This document shows, piece after piece, positions 22,441 to 35,157 of a DNA stretch of 64,000 nt. This DNA is from Zarea fungicola. Taxonomy: Eukaryota; Ascomycota; Sordariomycetes; Hypocreales; Cordycipitaceae. Location of the stretch: assembly GCA_900169235.1 (NCBI GenBank), contig FWCC01000309.1, positions 92,319 to 156,318 on the forward strand. Direction: 5' to 3'. The position numbers and the translations under genes are program-made. Position 1 is the stretch's first letter. Each line of letters opens with the position of its first letter. The notes beneath the pieces were generated by a model, which was not told where the DNA came from, ran no database searches, and saw nothing but the letters and a program-made list of their open reading frames with translations.

Positions 22441-22892
22441 GTTTGTCTATTTCGTTTGCTTTTGGTTTGGCAAATTTATAAGATGAATGGACAGAGAATG
22501 ATCATTCACGGCGGCGTGGAGGCTGTTTTAAATGAGTCACAAGCTGCTGTGACTTTATGTAATCACCTGGTTCAAGTTGCAGTGCTACAAAAGCCTCAAG
22601 CAGATTAACGATATAGGCGTATTATATAGAAAGTGTTAGTATCTAACTAAATCTCAAGATCGTGCGCTTGAATATTTTTCAGATGGAGAGTCCCGCTATG
22701 ATTGAGTGCCTGCGTGTCAAGGCGGTTGGTTTAAGCCGCGTATAGTGTAGGGTACCTGCATGTTGCTGCAGCTGCACAACATCAATGCTCAACACCCTTG
22801 CAGTCGTACGCGAGGACGCAATGGCTGCCTTAAATAAACGCCAGGAAATCGGGTAAATAGGTCCCAAGTGCGATCGACACGATACCTTTGAG

Positions 22893-22986
22893 ATTGTTCT
22901 CGGACATCAATGCATTGTGTCCCAATCCACTTGCTGCTGGGTCGCTTGGGCCACAAATTGGTACCCGACCAATTTCCGAGAACAAT
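22893..22986. repeat. 12-bp inverted repeat with 70-bp loop
   Basis: ATTGTTCTCGGA at 22893-22904 is matched by its exact reverse complement TCCGAGAACAAT at 22975-22986. The right arm overlaps the CCAAT palindrome by one base. Arms carry CGGA/TCCG, a half-site style used by zinc-cluster proteins (inference). Confidence 0.55.
22955..22975. promoter_or_regulatory. Facing CCAAT boxes in a 21-bp palindrome
   Basis: AAATTGGT at 22955-22962 and ACCAATTT at 22968-22975 are perfect 8-bp arms around ACCCG. Each arm carries a CCAAT box on opposite strands, the site of the fungal CCAAT-binding complex (Hap2/3/5 family). It lies about 210 bp before the RAM1 start and 515 bp before the ELO-like start. Confidence 0.55.
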
Positions 22987-23182
22987 AGCAAGCGCACAGG
23001 CGCCAGTACAAGACTTGGCCACTACAATCCATCTCCAAGCAAACAAATAACATCATCGCCGCAATAGGAACTGAGCTGCTTCCACGCGCAATACTCTACC
23101 TTGGCTTGGGCGATACAAAGGCCGAAAATACGATTGCCTTCTCCTTTTCTTATTAAAGAATGATCCAGCCTCGCGCTGCGTC

Positions 23183-25000
23183 ATGAGCTTTCGTACCCGC
23201 CGCAACAAAACGCTACCTAAAGTTCTGTTTCGGCATCAGACAAAGGCCATGGCAACAGCAGCAGAACCTCGACCTGCCCGGTGGACGGCTAATCCCGGAC
23301 TCGCGCAAGTTGAGGTAGACAGTCCCGCCATCCCGAGCCTCTTCACGTTGCCACCCCCCATTGTTGACCTGCTCGAGACACCCTCGTCAATCCTGCAGCG
23401 GGACACCGTTGAAGAATGCCTGCCGTTTCTCAACGGTGACGAGCATTCAGGGAAGTGTAATCAGCATGGGATCCCCCGCCTGGATAAGCAGCGCCACGTC
23501 AAGTTTCTGCACAAGCAGCTTGGCAAGCTCCCGCCCCAGATGACAGCTGCCGATCCCAGCCGGCCGTGGTTCTTCTATTGGTGTCTTGCGGCGTTGACGC
23601 TACTGGGAGAGGATGTGACTGCATATAGTAAGCGGCTGGTCGAGACTGTTCGCCCCATCCAGAACGAGAGTGGCGGTTTTGGAGGCGGCTTCGGACAAAA
23701 GTCTCATCTGGCCACCACATATGCTACGGTGCTCGCGCTGATGCTCGTGGGTGGAGAGGGGGCGTACGACGTAATAGACAGACGGGCCATGTGGAAATGG
23801 CTCTGTTCACTCAAGCAGGCTGATGGAGGCTTTCAGATGGTTGTCGGAGGCGAGGAGGATGTACGGTACGGCACACATACCTTTCCCCCTTTTGCTCCCT
23901 TTGGTGTATAATTGGACGGATGGATACCGAGGCACTGGATTTTATTAGCGTTCACTAATATCCTTGATTCTAATTCTGCAGAGGCGCATACTGCGCATCA
24001 GTTATCATTTCCCTGCTCGGGATCCCTCTTGAGTTGTCACCCGACTCACCCGCATTCGTGGCTGGCCACAAGGATTTGTTCAGCGGCCTCGGCGAGTGGG
24101 TGGGACGATGTGAGTATCCTAGGACCTCTTTGTTTTGTCTTGTTGCTAAATGACGCTCTCTCTCTCAAACAGGCCAGACCTACGAAGGAGGCGTGGCTGC
24201 AATCCCCGGCATTGAGGCACACGGGGCGTATGCATTTTGCGCCCTTGGGTGTCTCTCCATCTTGGACTCTCCACATCGATCCATCCCAAAGTAAGTCGCC
24301 GTATGTGCCTTTCTGTGATGCCTATAATTGGTGCTGCAGGATAATTCGTGCATAAACTAACCAACATTTGCCGGGCTAGATACATAAACGTACCGCAGCT
24401 GATCTCGTGGCTCTCGTCTCGCCAGTACTCACCAGAGGGTGGCTTTTCGGGTCGCACAAACAAGCTTGTGGACGGGTGTTACAGCCACTGGGTAGGGGGA
24501 TGCTGGCCGCTCATCCAGGCCGCCCTGAGCGGGCCGAGCAGTAGCGAGGCCAGATCCGCAGACCAGCAGGTTGCAGATTCTGGCAGCCTATTTAGTCGCA
24601 ATGGACTAATACGATATATTCTATGTTGTTGTCAGGATCAGACCCTCAGGGGTGGCTTAAGGGATAAACCAAGCAAGTAAGTTGCCTTGATGCTGCACGC
24701 TTATGCTAGTTCATGACGCATTAACTGTCTTATTTTCCTGATGATAGATACTCGGATGCTTACCACACATGCTATGTCCTGTCCGGACTGAGTTCAGCGC
24801 AGCATAGATGGACCTTGCGTGCCCCAAGGCCAACTGGCTCTACCGGTGGCGCTGATGAATGGGAGGCGATGCCTTATGTTGAAGACGAGCAGCTATTCAA
24901 CGAGGATGACCGAATTGGTACAACACACCCAGTATATGTTATACCAAAGCACAAAGTAGAAGCCGCATGGGAGCATTATGCATCGAAGACTGGATTCTAA
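23183..25000 (+). CDS. ram1: Protein farnesyltransferase beta subunit
   Basis: The catalytic subunit of the enzyme that attaches farnesyl to CaaX proteins such as Ras and a-factor-type pheromones. Five exons join in frame: 23183-23865, 23982-24109, 24173-24290, 24380-24676 and 24748-25000, giving 492 residues. The alpha-alpha barrel repeats are visible (GGFGGGFGQKSHLATTYA, GGFQMVVGG, GGVAAIPGIEAHGAYAFCAL, GGFSGRTNKLVDGCYSHW, GGLRDKP). The zinc ligands are the Asp and Cys of DGCYSHW and the His of DAYHTCY. An Ala/Ser-rich insert follows the zinc site (PSSSEARSADQQVADSGS). An in-frame ATG at 23249 has a better context (GCCATGG) and may be the real start, which would shorten the protein by 22 residues. 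It is a housekeeping gene that lies beside the metabolic mini-cluster, transcribed away from it. Confidence 0.95.
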
Positions 25001-27455
25001 AGTCGTTCGCTGGTTTGTCATATGCCGCAGGCCCTGCGGTGCCGGAATCGGCAGCCTTTCTGGGATTTGGCTCGGCGACCAACCATTAACGCGACCACAC
25101 GCACCAAAATAGTGAAATAACTACTGCTGCCCCAAATCCATGAGACAGGGATTATTTGGCAAACCGGTGGCGACCATACCCTTTGCTAAAGGCCACTAGG
25201 CCCTCTCTCGAATATTCCATTGAGCCTTGGTGAGAATCGCTTGGCAGTTTGCACTCTTGCAGGGACATATCGGGGTGGGCGGCTTGCCTTAGCTACATGA
25301 GGGACAACGCATCAAAACATTGGGGTGAGTGAAAATTACTCCAAGGGAGTGTGTGAAGGTATGGCGAGGAGGCTATTTGGCAGCCACATTATCCAGTGCA
25401 CGACTACGTGGCCAAACGCGGACATAATCAGAAAAGAGAGTATAATTATGTTTGCTTGTTTATTTGACTGGTTAATTATGGAAGCGGAAGTGAAGTGATG
25501 TGACCATTGGGCCGGGCAATGTAGCTGCCCTGGTGCATGACAAGAATCCCACAGCTGATGACTGGCAACGAGCTCTGGCGTTGATGGCGAAGCTAACAAT
25601 TACTGGAGAGTTGATAGTTTTGTGTGGAAGAAAGGGGACGGAAAAAATAGCAGAAAGAAACTCGTGGCACAGGGGCGTGCATCTCACCACAGTGCAGTTG
25701 TGGCGGGCTTGAGTCAGGATCTGCAGGTCGACGACGGCCTGGGGCTGGCGAACTAATAAACAGCTTGAATGCATGATGCATTCATTTCGTACCCCACAAC
25801 TGCATGGCAGAGGAAATTGACAATGAAGAAATTCAGACTGGCGATTTATTTTTGAAGGAACATCACTGGCTTCACTTCAGCCCAGTGATCCGTTTCCCGC
25901 CACTCCCCGGGTAAAGTGTGGTGTGAGGATGGCAACCTACTGGTTCTCCAAAGCGTGTATTACCTGGGAGACCTTACCCAGGAAATCACCGCAAGGTTAC
26001 TTTTGCTTTACACAGAGTGGTTGAATTTCCTGCATGGTACGCGAAACACGGGACAAACCCGGACGGGATGTCCTGGGTCTGCAAGCAGGAAGCAGGATGC
26101 GTGGCCTGTCGAGCCAGGGCCTGGCCACTGCATGGAAAGCGGCGAAGCCGAGTCTTTTGCTGGAGACGATGCGTTGGCACTGGCGATATGCATTCCGGCC
26201 GGCTTGTAGAATTGACGACTTTGTTGCAGGGTTACTAGTTTGATCGCTTACAGGGTATATTGGGGCAAGTTTCTCGGCTTGCGTGCATAGAAGCAGCAAC
26301 AGACGAATGTCGACTTTGAATAAAATCATTGAAGCCTGTGATAATGCTGACTAGCCTGCATATGCTTAAAGTTGTGCAAGTGGACCAGGACAGCGGTCTC
26401 CTTTATTGTGGAAGCATGCCGATTGTTTACTGCGGCAAGACGGAGGGATGGATGGATGTGTGCATTCGAGTGGGCTTGGCTAGGCTGCGGGTGGCGTGGC
26501 ATGCCTTTGCTATCTACCGGCATGGGCGTCTCGGGTTGGGGGCATCAAAATAGAAAAGGAGGACGACACTCAACGGCATCACCTGGGGATAATGTCGGAG
26601 AAAATAAAGCAAAACGTCGATGACGGCTCTCTGCATTTACGGTGCGACGATACGTTACCATGCCATCGAGGGCAGCCGCATGGAGGCGAGGCAACGGCGG
26701 CGCGTCGCGGATTGATCCTGATTTCTTTTTGGAGGCCCTGTCTCCTGAAATCCGCTGCACCAAGTAGACGCCCTCGTGAAAGCTATTGCTGACCATGTAT
26801 TGTTAGTACTATATACGGCGACCCTGCGTGGTTTTGATGGGCACTGTTCCTGTTGCAGAAGCCCGGACGCTGGTACAGCGGGTTTTACTATTCGCACGGC
26901 GCCACCTGTGTGGGCATGGCACGATGCCAACTGACGGGTGCATTAAAGAAATGTTGGCGTTGACCGATAAACCGAGACCGCAATTTGTGACCTTGGTCGG
27001 TTGATACTTTGATTGAGCAAGAACAAAACAAAAGCGTGAAGTTCAGTAAGCCTAGCGTAATGAAATCCAATAATTCTATCCAGTACACGTTTCACACTAC
27101 GACCATTGATTTTTCTTTTTTTATCTCTATTTTTCCCGCCCAATCTTTCCGGTTGCCCCTCTGAGCCGCAGGCGACACTACTGACGTCCACGTAGTAACT
27201 AATAACTTGCGGACTTGGACTTCCCACTGCAACTGCAACAATACGGGGGAAGCAAGTATCACTGCCCCTCACTTGGACCATCGAACACGTTTCTAGCTTT
27301 CTTCGACCTACAACAGCGCACACCCCCGCATCCAACTTCCACGCCCCCCGGCTCCCTTGGTTGTCGATTTATTATTTTCATTATTATTTTTTGCTTTTTG
27401 TTAATTCCATCGGAGTCGCTTTACTTTTTTCGCCCACGCTTTGCCAAGCTTCGAA
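25001..27455. other. Gene-poor region downstream of RAM1
   Basis: About 2.5 kb without supported genes. Small frames are numerous but overlap each other on both strands and lack recognisable motifs. The last 200 bases (27290-27455) become C/T-rich like a fungal leader and run into the tentative mini-gene at 27456. Confidence 0.55.
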
Positions 27456-27704
27456 ATGCCTTATCCACCGACGGGTACGCTAAACTGAAGCTGACGTTTT
27501 GGGGCATTGCTTGCAAAAGGAGATGCTACAGATGAGAAACTCCAGACTAATTTCTGCTTGCTTCAGCGGTCTAGGCATGTCGAATCTCTGGCGCCAACAT
27601 GGAACGACAAAAGCACCATGGAAGGGAACCCCAGAGCAACCAGAGGAAGGGTTATAATTAGAATTTCCGAAAAACGTGGGGTCGATTCGATGACGGGCGC
27701 TTAA
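27456..27704 (+). CDS. Tentative two-exon mini-gene (63 aa), unknown
   Basis: A pyrimidine-rich leader ends at an ATG (27456). Exon 1 (27456-27474, MPYPPT plus one base) is followed by a textbook 57-nt intron, 27475-27531: donor GTACGC, branch-like GCTGACG, acceptor ACAG. Exon 2 (27532-27704) continues in frame as DEKLQTNFCLLQRSRHVE to a TAA after SMTGA. The product is basic and has no known domain or signal. Support comes only from leader and splice signals; the exon 2 protein has no family resemblance, so the transcript could instead be non-coding or belong to a larger, unseen gene. Neighbouring sequence on either side is empty for more than 2 kb. Confidence 0.27.
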
Positions 27705-30700
27705 ATGAAACAAATCGAAGCAGCGTTTCTCTAACAATGCCCAATCTTCCGATGTAAAGCCAAAAACCCCCATGCCCGGCGCGTATTTTGTATTAAGCCA
27801 AGAAAAGTGAACGACTCAAAAGAGCGAATCAGTGCCACCAGACCGTGATGAAAGATAGAGCGCCAAATAGTGCCACACCAGTCAAGAGAGCCCACCGCTA
27901 ATTCGGAATTGTCCACAAGGGATCAGAATGCAATTGCTGATTCGCTATTTTGGCAAACCAGAATGATAGCACCGACCGATGTTGTTTTGCTCGCCCGCCC
28001 CGGCCATTACCGATTAAGCATGGAACCAACTTACCTTGCATCCCTGCAAGGGTCGAAAAGCAATCCTTGCGCCTTGGACCAGTATTACCGTTATGCCAGG
28101 CCGTGAGTTCATGTATCAACAAAAACAACAACAGCCAAAAACATCAAGTGACCTAGTAGAGTCTAGGATAACAGTGTATGCAACGCAATGCCAAGTTTAA
28201 TGCAGTTGACCATGGAGATTTTATTGAGACTTCCTGGCTGCAATCCAGGCCAAGCATTTGTTAGATCGAAACTACTAGCCTTTACCCAGATTATGTCACG
28301 TATAATTTCAAGACACAAACATGAATATGAATAGCAGCAGGCAGAACCAATCCGTGGTACCAACGACTGGATTTCAGCAATGATTGCATCTGGTCATCGA
28401 AGAATCACAGGTTGCCAATTAGAGACTGGACCTGAACGCAATACGTCATTGCCATTGCTGCACCATGCATATTATACTTTAGGCGTAGCCTCTGTGACGA
28501 TGGCATATACATTTGCATGTGCATAAATCTACAGGCACACACACTTGCACATTCATCGTGCCAGAGCGATGGGACATGACGATCAGCACTGGCAGCGCCG
28601 CCGACGTCCAAGCGCCTTTCTGTTTTGCTGGCCATTGACCCCGCGGCGCCACACGACGCCCTCATTTCCAGAGGCATGGTGAAGTTGCAGCCCTGGAGAC
28701 GGGCTGCACTCTATTATAATAACCAGCGGCACTGCCAACACATCACTGCATGCTGGGGCGGGGGTTGAGGGCTCAAGCACCGGCCAGGACCATTGGCAGT
28801 GATGTTTCGCAACACCCCTCTTTTGACAGGGCATCCAATCATGTCGACCATGTTCACCGATTTCTTCATAGATGTTGAGTGCAATGGCCATTTCGTGTTG
28901 CCACCACTGCAGCCCGACAGCTGGTGTATCACAACAGAACCTCGCCTCAGAATAGTGAGGCGGGCCTCGCTTTACCTGCAAAGCAAACGCGGGAAAAGGG
29001 AAGCAAAGGAAATAACGAAGAAAAACAGCCAGTTAAAAAAAAAAAAAAGGTCCAATGGCAGCAGCCGGATGGACGCCCTGTACTAGCCAGGAGCCAGGTT
29101 AGTGGTCCACCCGAATCCACTCCCAGCCACCTTTCTACAGGCTGTTCATGCAGAAGCTTTTGGTCAAGTTGCAGGATGGGGGAAATGGACTGCCTTTGCT
29201 GCTCACCGACCCTCGACCAGTTCGTGAGTTTGGCTTGCGTCTCCTAGGGTCTTGAACGGAGCACGCTACCCTGACCCGGCCGCAGGACATGGGTAGTAGG
29301 CAATGCATCAACCCTGACCCTCGGCATGTTACCGCTCGCCATTGCTTTGGCGGCTTCATTCTAATATGACTAGTTGCCCTGTTATAGCTTCACTGGTGGG
29401 AAAAGTATGGAGTAACTGTGCAACTTGTCAAGTTGTAGCACTTTTGTTACATACTCCTGCTTGCTTGAGAGTAGTTACCGGGGTCGCAAATGGCCATGTC
29501 CCCTGTCGCCTGGTCCCTCCCCGCTAGATTTACAAAGGATCTCTCTGGCGATACGCCAATCCCAAGAACCCGGCTGGCCACTCACAAGCATCGATTGAGG
29601 AGTGTTGTTGGGATGAACTCGGATCAAACTCATCTAGCTTCTCGAGGCTTGCACAATATAATTAGCACGAACGTATTGCCAGAAGACAGCGGTAAGAACG
29701 GGGCAGCATCAATTGCATACTTACAACTAGGATCTGGGTTTCAAACACGGTCTTGTCAACAACAAGCTACACATGCACGAAACAGAACTACTTCTTCAAT
29801 GCGCCCCGCGCTGCGGGCTCTGTCATGTATCTTCTACCTTGTAAGCTATGGAGTCGTCGTGCATTAGTGTCGGTTCTACTAGAGATCTCAGAGGTCAGCT
29901 TTATGACAGTGGCCAACCAGGAACAAGAAATGGTTGAGCGAGTCGCCGCCGCTAATTCAGCAGATAATCCTTCCCAAGCAAGTTCGGTGCTCCGCTTGGC
30001 CAACCTGGCCGGGCGCCTTTGGTGGTTCCAATGTCGCCACCACTTGCACCACTGCATCAGCAGCACCACAACAGGCACCGCAACTCGATGTTATAGTCCA
30101 GGCGGCTACATGGGGAGGCTCTCTCAATGGCCTGTTTATTATTATTGTTATTATTTCGCAGGCTAGTCTGCTCCGGAACCACCTGTGGCACCGTATCAAC
30201 GGCCGGCCGAACGGCCCCATTAGAGCGGTGGACAATGTTCTCTTCCTCCCCCGTCAACACCAGTCATTAATGATAGCTATTGCCGATTCGCTACTCCGTG
30301 GAAGGAAAGTGTATATACAAAGGGCCGGTGGATTCCGGCCAGGATGATTGTACAGTTAGTACTGGTAACTAGTTTTCACCAAGGCGAAATACACGGCTTA
30401 CAGTCCGTCGTGTCTAGTTCCAAGCAATGGGACAACAAGAAACCGATTGAGGTTATTTTAGAAACGGCTCTACTTGGGAAACAAACAATGCCTTCCCAGT
30501 CGCCTACCTTTGCTCGCCGACGCGACTTGCCTACCCTTAACTAGTTACCATGCGCCGTGGTGGAGCGTCCTAGACCCAAGTCGCCATGTATCAACTGGCA
30601 ACTAAATAGCTGCCAACACATCAAGATGGGTCACACTCATCACTCGAGAGAGCCACAGTCGTCTGCTCACCATTTCCTAACCGGCATTGTCTGGTCTGTC

Positions 30701-31325
30701 CTTTGCCATGCATCTGCGACTTTGCGGTGCCATGATTTTGTTTTACACACACACCCTCTAGGTGCCCCCCATGCGCCTAATTTACTCGTCATGATAATGC
30801 TTGTACCGATTTGCAAATTAAAATAGCCCCCCTTGGCTGGCACGGCTGCACTTACCGTTGGTTTGTGTGTGTTGTACTTTTTTTTTTTCGGCCAGAACCC
30901 TGAATCGCTTAATACATATATTCACCATCCCTCCCCCAAGTCTTCCGCCACACGACCAGTTACACATCACCGACTCTTTTTTCTCATTCCCTCACTTCGC
31001 CTCATTGCCAAGTTCTACTACTTCGGCCTCCTCGTTTGCTAGCTTTTTGTCTTGCTCATCCATTGATCTTGTGCGGCCGTCTTTGTCCTTCAACTACGAG
31101 CGCGCCGCGTATTTGCTGCCCCAAATTTGGTGGAGCATAACGAGAACTAGACTTATCCACGCCAACGCATACACACACGGCCCCCTCCACCCCCCCCGAA
31201 GCCTGACCAAGTACACCGGCTCGCGAGGCAAAAATCGATAAATTCTCTTCGGCCGGCTGTTTTCTTTTCTGCAACGTTCTGTTCTATTAAAAAATTACAC
31301 ATTCACTGCAAAAGCCGAGTACACA
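27705..31325. other. Gene-poor region; long upstream region of dsRBD-like gene
   Basis: No supported gene in 3.6 kb. An A-run lies at 29036-29048. From about 30890 the sequence is a C/T-rich leader (with a C-tract at 31183-31197) that leads to the ATG at 31326, so the dsRBD-like gene probably has a long 5' UTR of up to ~430 bases. Two short ATG frames within it could be upstream ORFs. Confidence 0.55.
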
Positions 31326-31922
31326 ATGGGCGGGTTTTATATGCAGTATCTGGAAAGTAAGTTGCCAATTGCACGCTCCACCCCAGATGCCTCTGTCTTT
31401 TGCCGATTGTGCCTTGCAATGCACCCTCAATAAGATGCAAATTTCTTTGCGCGAAATACATTCCAGTTTTCCATAACGAGTTGTCGAGAACGGATCCCAA
31501 TTGTCTTCGTTAACTTGGTATCTTGAAGTGGCCGAGATGCTAACCTTGACTTTGTAATAGGCCTCTGCCGTCGTCGCGGATGGACGGACCCAGCCTACGA
31601 ATGCTACAGAGACCCTAACGGATTCACATGTCTCGTCCTCGTCAACGGCCGTGAATACCAGACGGACTTGTGCTATGCATCAGACACTCTGGCCCAGGAG
31701 AACGCCGCGATGCGTGCCTTTATGGTTTGCCGCAACTTCTCTGTCAACGGAGGCATGCTGGCCCGCAATGGCATCGTCCAGGGCCTCCCCGCCGCACCTG
31801 AGAACAGTCGACGACGAAAAAGCAGCCGTCACACTTCTTCGCGGGATAGCTCAGACCACAGCAGTGGAGGACGTCGATCAGGCACGCACTCGAGTAGCAG
31901 CTCGACGGCCTCGTTTGATTAG
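31326..31922 (+). CDS. Small double-stranded-RNA-binding-domain-like protein
   Basis: Exon 1 is 31326-31356 and exon 2 is 31561-31922; a 204-nt intron (GTAAGT...AATAG) splits a Ser codon, giving 130 residues. Residues ~4-75 follow the alpha-beta-beta-beta-alpha order of a dsRBD: YMQYLESLCRRRGWTDPAYE (helix 1 and strand), GFTCLVLVNGREYQT (strands), then SDTLAQENAAMRAFMVC (helix 2, with the Ala pattern of the dsRBD C-terminal helix). The canonical KKxAK is not present, so RNA binding is uncertain. The remaining ~40 residues are Ser/Arg-rich (SRRRKSSRHTSSRDSSDHSS) and likely disordered. A fungus-specific small RNA-linked protein is the best guess. The intron is long for this window, and the leader is long and pyrimidine-rich. 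Confidence 0.75.
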
Positions 31923-34900
31923 AAAGCTGTACAACATTATTCTCAACCTTCTTGTGGTTCTTTCTTGTGCTTTCTCATTTATATGCGGGAGTCGTTTCGG
32001 TGGCACACAGTGGAGAACCCCGGATGTTGTTGGCCCCTGTTCGGTCTAACATGGTCGCCGGATCTTGGAAAAATAACGAACAAATCGAAGCGGCGCCGAT
32101 GCGCTCATACGCACATTGGTACAGACGGAAATCGAATTATTGGATTGAAAGAAGCGGAACAGATGCCAAAAAAAAAAAAAATCAATATCAGGCAAGGACT
32201 ATACATGTTGGTTGAAAGACTTCACAGCGTTCCGAACAGCACAATCCCAAGTACGGAATACCCGGCCGGTCCTTGCCCGTCACTTTGACGAAACTGGCCA
32301 CACGCCAGGAATGGAAAAGGCATGAACGCTTTTTTTTTTGGATGCACGGCGACGGATAAAAGAAAAAGCAATGAGCGATCTGATATTATGCCACTTACGA
32401 CTTATGATGAAATGAAAAACGAAATCCTTTAGACTTGTCAACTCTGTTTTTTTTTTGGCTTTTTTTTCTCCCTCTCGTTTCCCCATCGACAATCTCAACG
32501 GTCTACGTGACAGAAATTGATTCACGACCATATTCCTGATTTTGTTTACCCTTTTTTTTCTTTCTCATTTCCATATTTCTCTCCATTCTTTTCCCGCCTT
32601 TTTTTCAACCGCATGTGCTTGGACCAGGTTCAATGCTGTGGTTTTTTGACAAATTGTGTGCGGTTGTTTCTGTTTTATCTACATCACGAAATGATTCGCA
32701 TCTCGTTGACAGAAAGGAACAAGGCTTTATATCGCACTTTTTTTATTCGATGCTTCTTGTGACAAAGACTCGGACTGTTCAGATTTCAGATTTCTTCTTC
32801 TTTTATTTGGCACTTGGAGTGGATCTTGTCCATCTTTTGTCCTTATTTCGAAACCCCTCTCCTCTCTCCTCTTCTGCCTTCTATTCATTTTGCATGAAGG
32901 AGTTTGTTTCTTTCTTACGAAAGTGTCATGAACTGGAAATAAAAAGAGAATGACCCGTCCCCTCGGAAGGGGGGATGAACCGTATATACAGGATTCGGGA
33001 TGATTCATGATTATGATTTTGACGAAGAAACGCCCCAAAATTTAAAATTGATTCGTTTTACTCTTCTTTCTTGCCACATTGTCTCATGTACACTGCATCT
33101 TGTCAATCATGTGTCGATGTATGTTTTGGCTGCGCATCATTCCACTTTGGCAGGTTTCACTATTAGGGCGTCTTGTCAAACTTTTTTTGATTTCAGGTCA
33201 CACAGTGCCGGTTCTCAGTGGGAAGTGTCTCACAGGGCGCACCCACTTCAAGTTGTCTAGCGCGAGGCGGCATGGGTATGGCATATTATTCTTCAGTCTT
33301 TTGGAGGTCTCGGGAAACAAGGTGGGCGAATACTGAGACAAACCGCGGCTAAAAATATCCCATGCAACTCACTTGCGTCCCGGCTGTGAACATAATATAG
33401 CTAGCGAGACGGCTTGTATTTCGTTCTCTCTTTTGAATTTCATGGAGGCCTTTCATTACGCACAGATCCCTTTCTTTGCAGCGGAACCTCTACAGTTCCA
33501 GCTAAAGAGTAGCCTCGTCTCGGATTGTAGAACTGGATCCAGATGCACCCTTCAAAGAGAAAGCTCATAGAAGTAAAACTCGGTATGTTTCTTCACATGC
33601 CATGGCTTTGCCAAATTGTGTGGCATGATTTGCCTCAGCAGTGTTGTGCTGTGGTGTGGATGTGTGCGTTGTGCCCAAGTAAGTGGACACGCACTTCTCC
33701 TTGCTTGGGTTGTAGAATATGCAAGGCAGCGCCGTTTGCTTCCGTAAAAAGAAGTTGTGTAGCAGTGATAAACAAGGCGAGATGCGATTCCAGAACTAGC
33801 GCCGCAACTTTCATCATGGTGGTGTGGATGCGGCGAATTCATCGGCTGTAGACTTCATTCCACAATAGTTTTGAGGGATAATGGGTGCGTTGGAGAGGGG
33901 TATGCTTAGCAGAGGGCCAAATAGAATTTTCCATTGTCCCGACCGGCTGGGACCAGGTTGCCAGCCACGCGCAAACACGTCTTGACCTGTTAGCTAGAAT
34001 TGTTCTTGAGCTGGCCGTTTCCAGCGGCGTCAAGAGCTCCGCCGCCACAATGCTTCTCTGACGTGCGGAGTGCAGAAGGGCTGCATCATGTGCCGGAGAA
34101 GCAACATTGGCCTGTAGGGCGTTTCCATCTTGCATTGTATACTTTTGACTTCCTACCTCAATTGTCTTGGGCAAGCCGATGTGGCAACGAATTGAGACTC
34201 TTGGCACAGTCACAAAGAAAAAAAAATAGGTTGATTGGTGTCCAGCAAGGTCTCATTTCCAGGCTCCTGGACTACCAGTTAGATGCTGACAAGTAACTTT
34301 GAGAGAGTGGTTATCAGAGACGATGCAAGCCCAAGTTCAGTCTTGGCGCCCAAACAAGACGTGGCGGAGCTAGACTATATAGGACATAAAATGGCAGCCC
34401 CGAATGTCAGCGTTCGGGCGCTTTTGCGATGGAGCCTGCGAGGCTGGAGGCGTGTAGCTATTCCGCCAACTTACTAGAATGAAAGTGCACTCCCTCCCAA
34501 TATCTGCAAGTAAAAGAGATTGTAGGCTGCTGTCTCGTGCAAAGCGCTGCGTGTCCAAAGCCTGATAATGCGGCGAAAAACTGCTCCGAACTATCCGACC
34601 AGGCTGACATGCGTGCTGCGTGTAATCACGGAATGGCCATTTGTCGTGGTGCGAGATGACGAACCAAGCCACCGCCTGTCACAGCTCAGGACAGCGGGGA
34701 GGCTCGACAAGGACAACGGGAGCTGGCAGTCCGTAGGATGTAACTAGTGCACAACTGACTGGCTGAGCCAAAGCCAAGTGGCGACGTGCACATCAGTGGG
34801 TTGCGAGACAGATCTAATAATGCAACAACCCAACCATACAAGCTAACAAACTAGGTTAGTGATCGTTACGGCCGTTGCTCGTGGCTTAATCCGCCACTAG

Positions 34901-35157
34901 GTAGCGAATATGAAGAAGAATTTACAGTGGACAAAGGGCCATTTTTGAGAAACCGAAAGCAGGAATAATTGCATTTTTCATCAAAAACATGTCACTTTGT
35001 AGCTGAGACTGCCGCAACCATTCTACAGGTCTTGAGCTGCCGCCAGATTGCCAGACTTTGCTCCTTCCCTGCTAAGGAACTCGCCAACATCAGCGAATCA
35101 GATGCCGTTTGATTTGGACGAGATGATGCTACTTACACTCAAGCCCGAGCATTCAAA
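31923..35157. other. Intergenic, T-rich 3' region then gene-poor sequence
   Basis: The first ~1.3 kb (to about 33250) is strongly T-rich on the plus strand, with many TTTTTT tracts, and resembles a long 3' UTR or a non-coding transcript. The rest shows no coding character. The last 100 bases lead to the ATG at 35158. Confidence 0.5.

Larger units (their letters stand above)
22441..23182. promoter_or_regulatory. Divergent promoter of the ELO-like gene and RAM1
   Basis: This 742-bp region separates two outward-facing starts. It contains nested inverted repeats (22893-22986) with two facing CCAAT boxes, listed separately. No other gene is supported. Confidence 0.6.
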
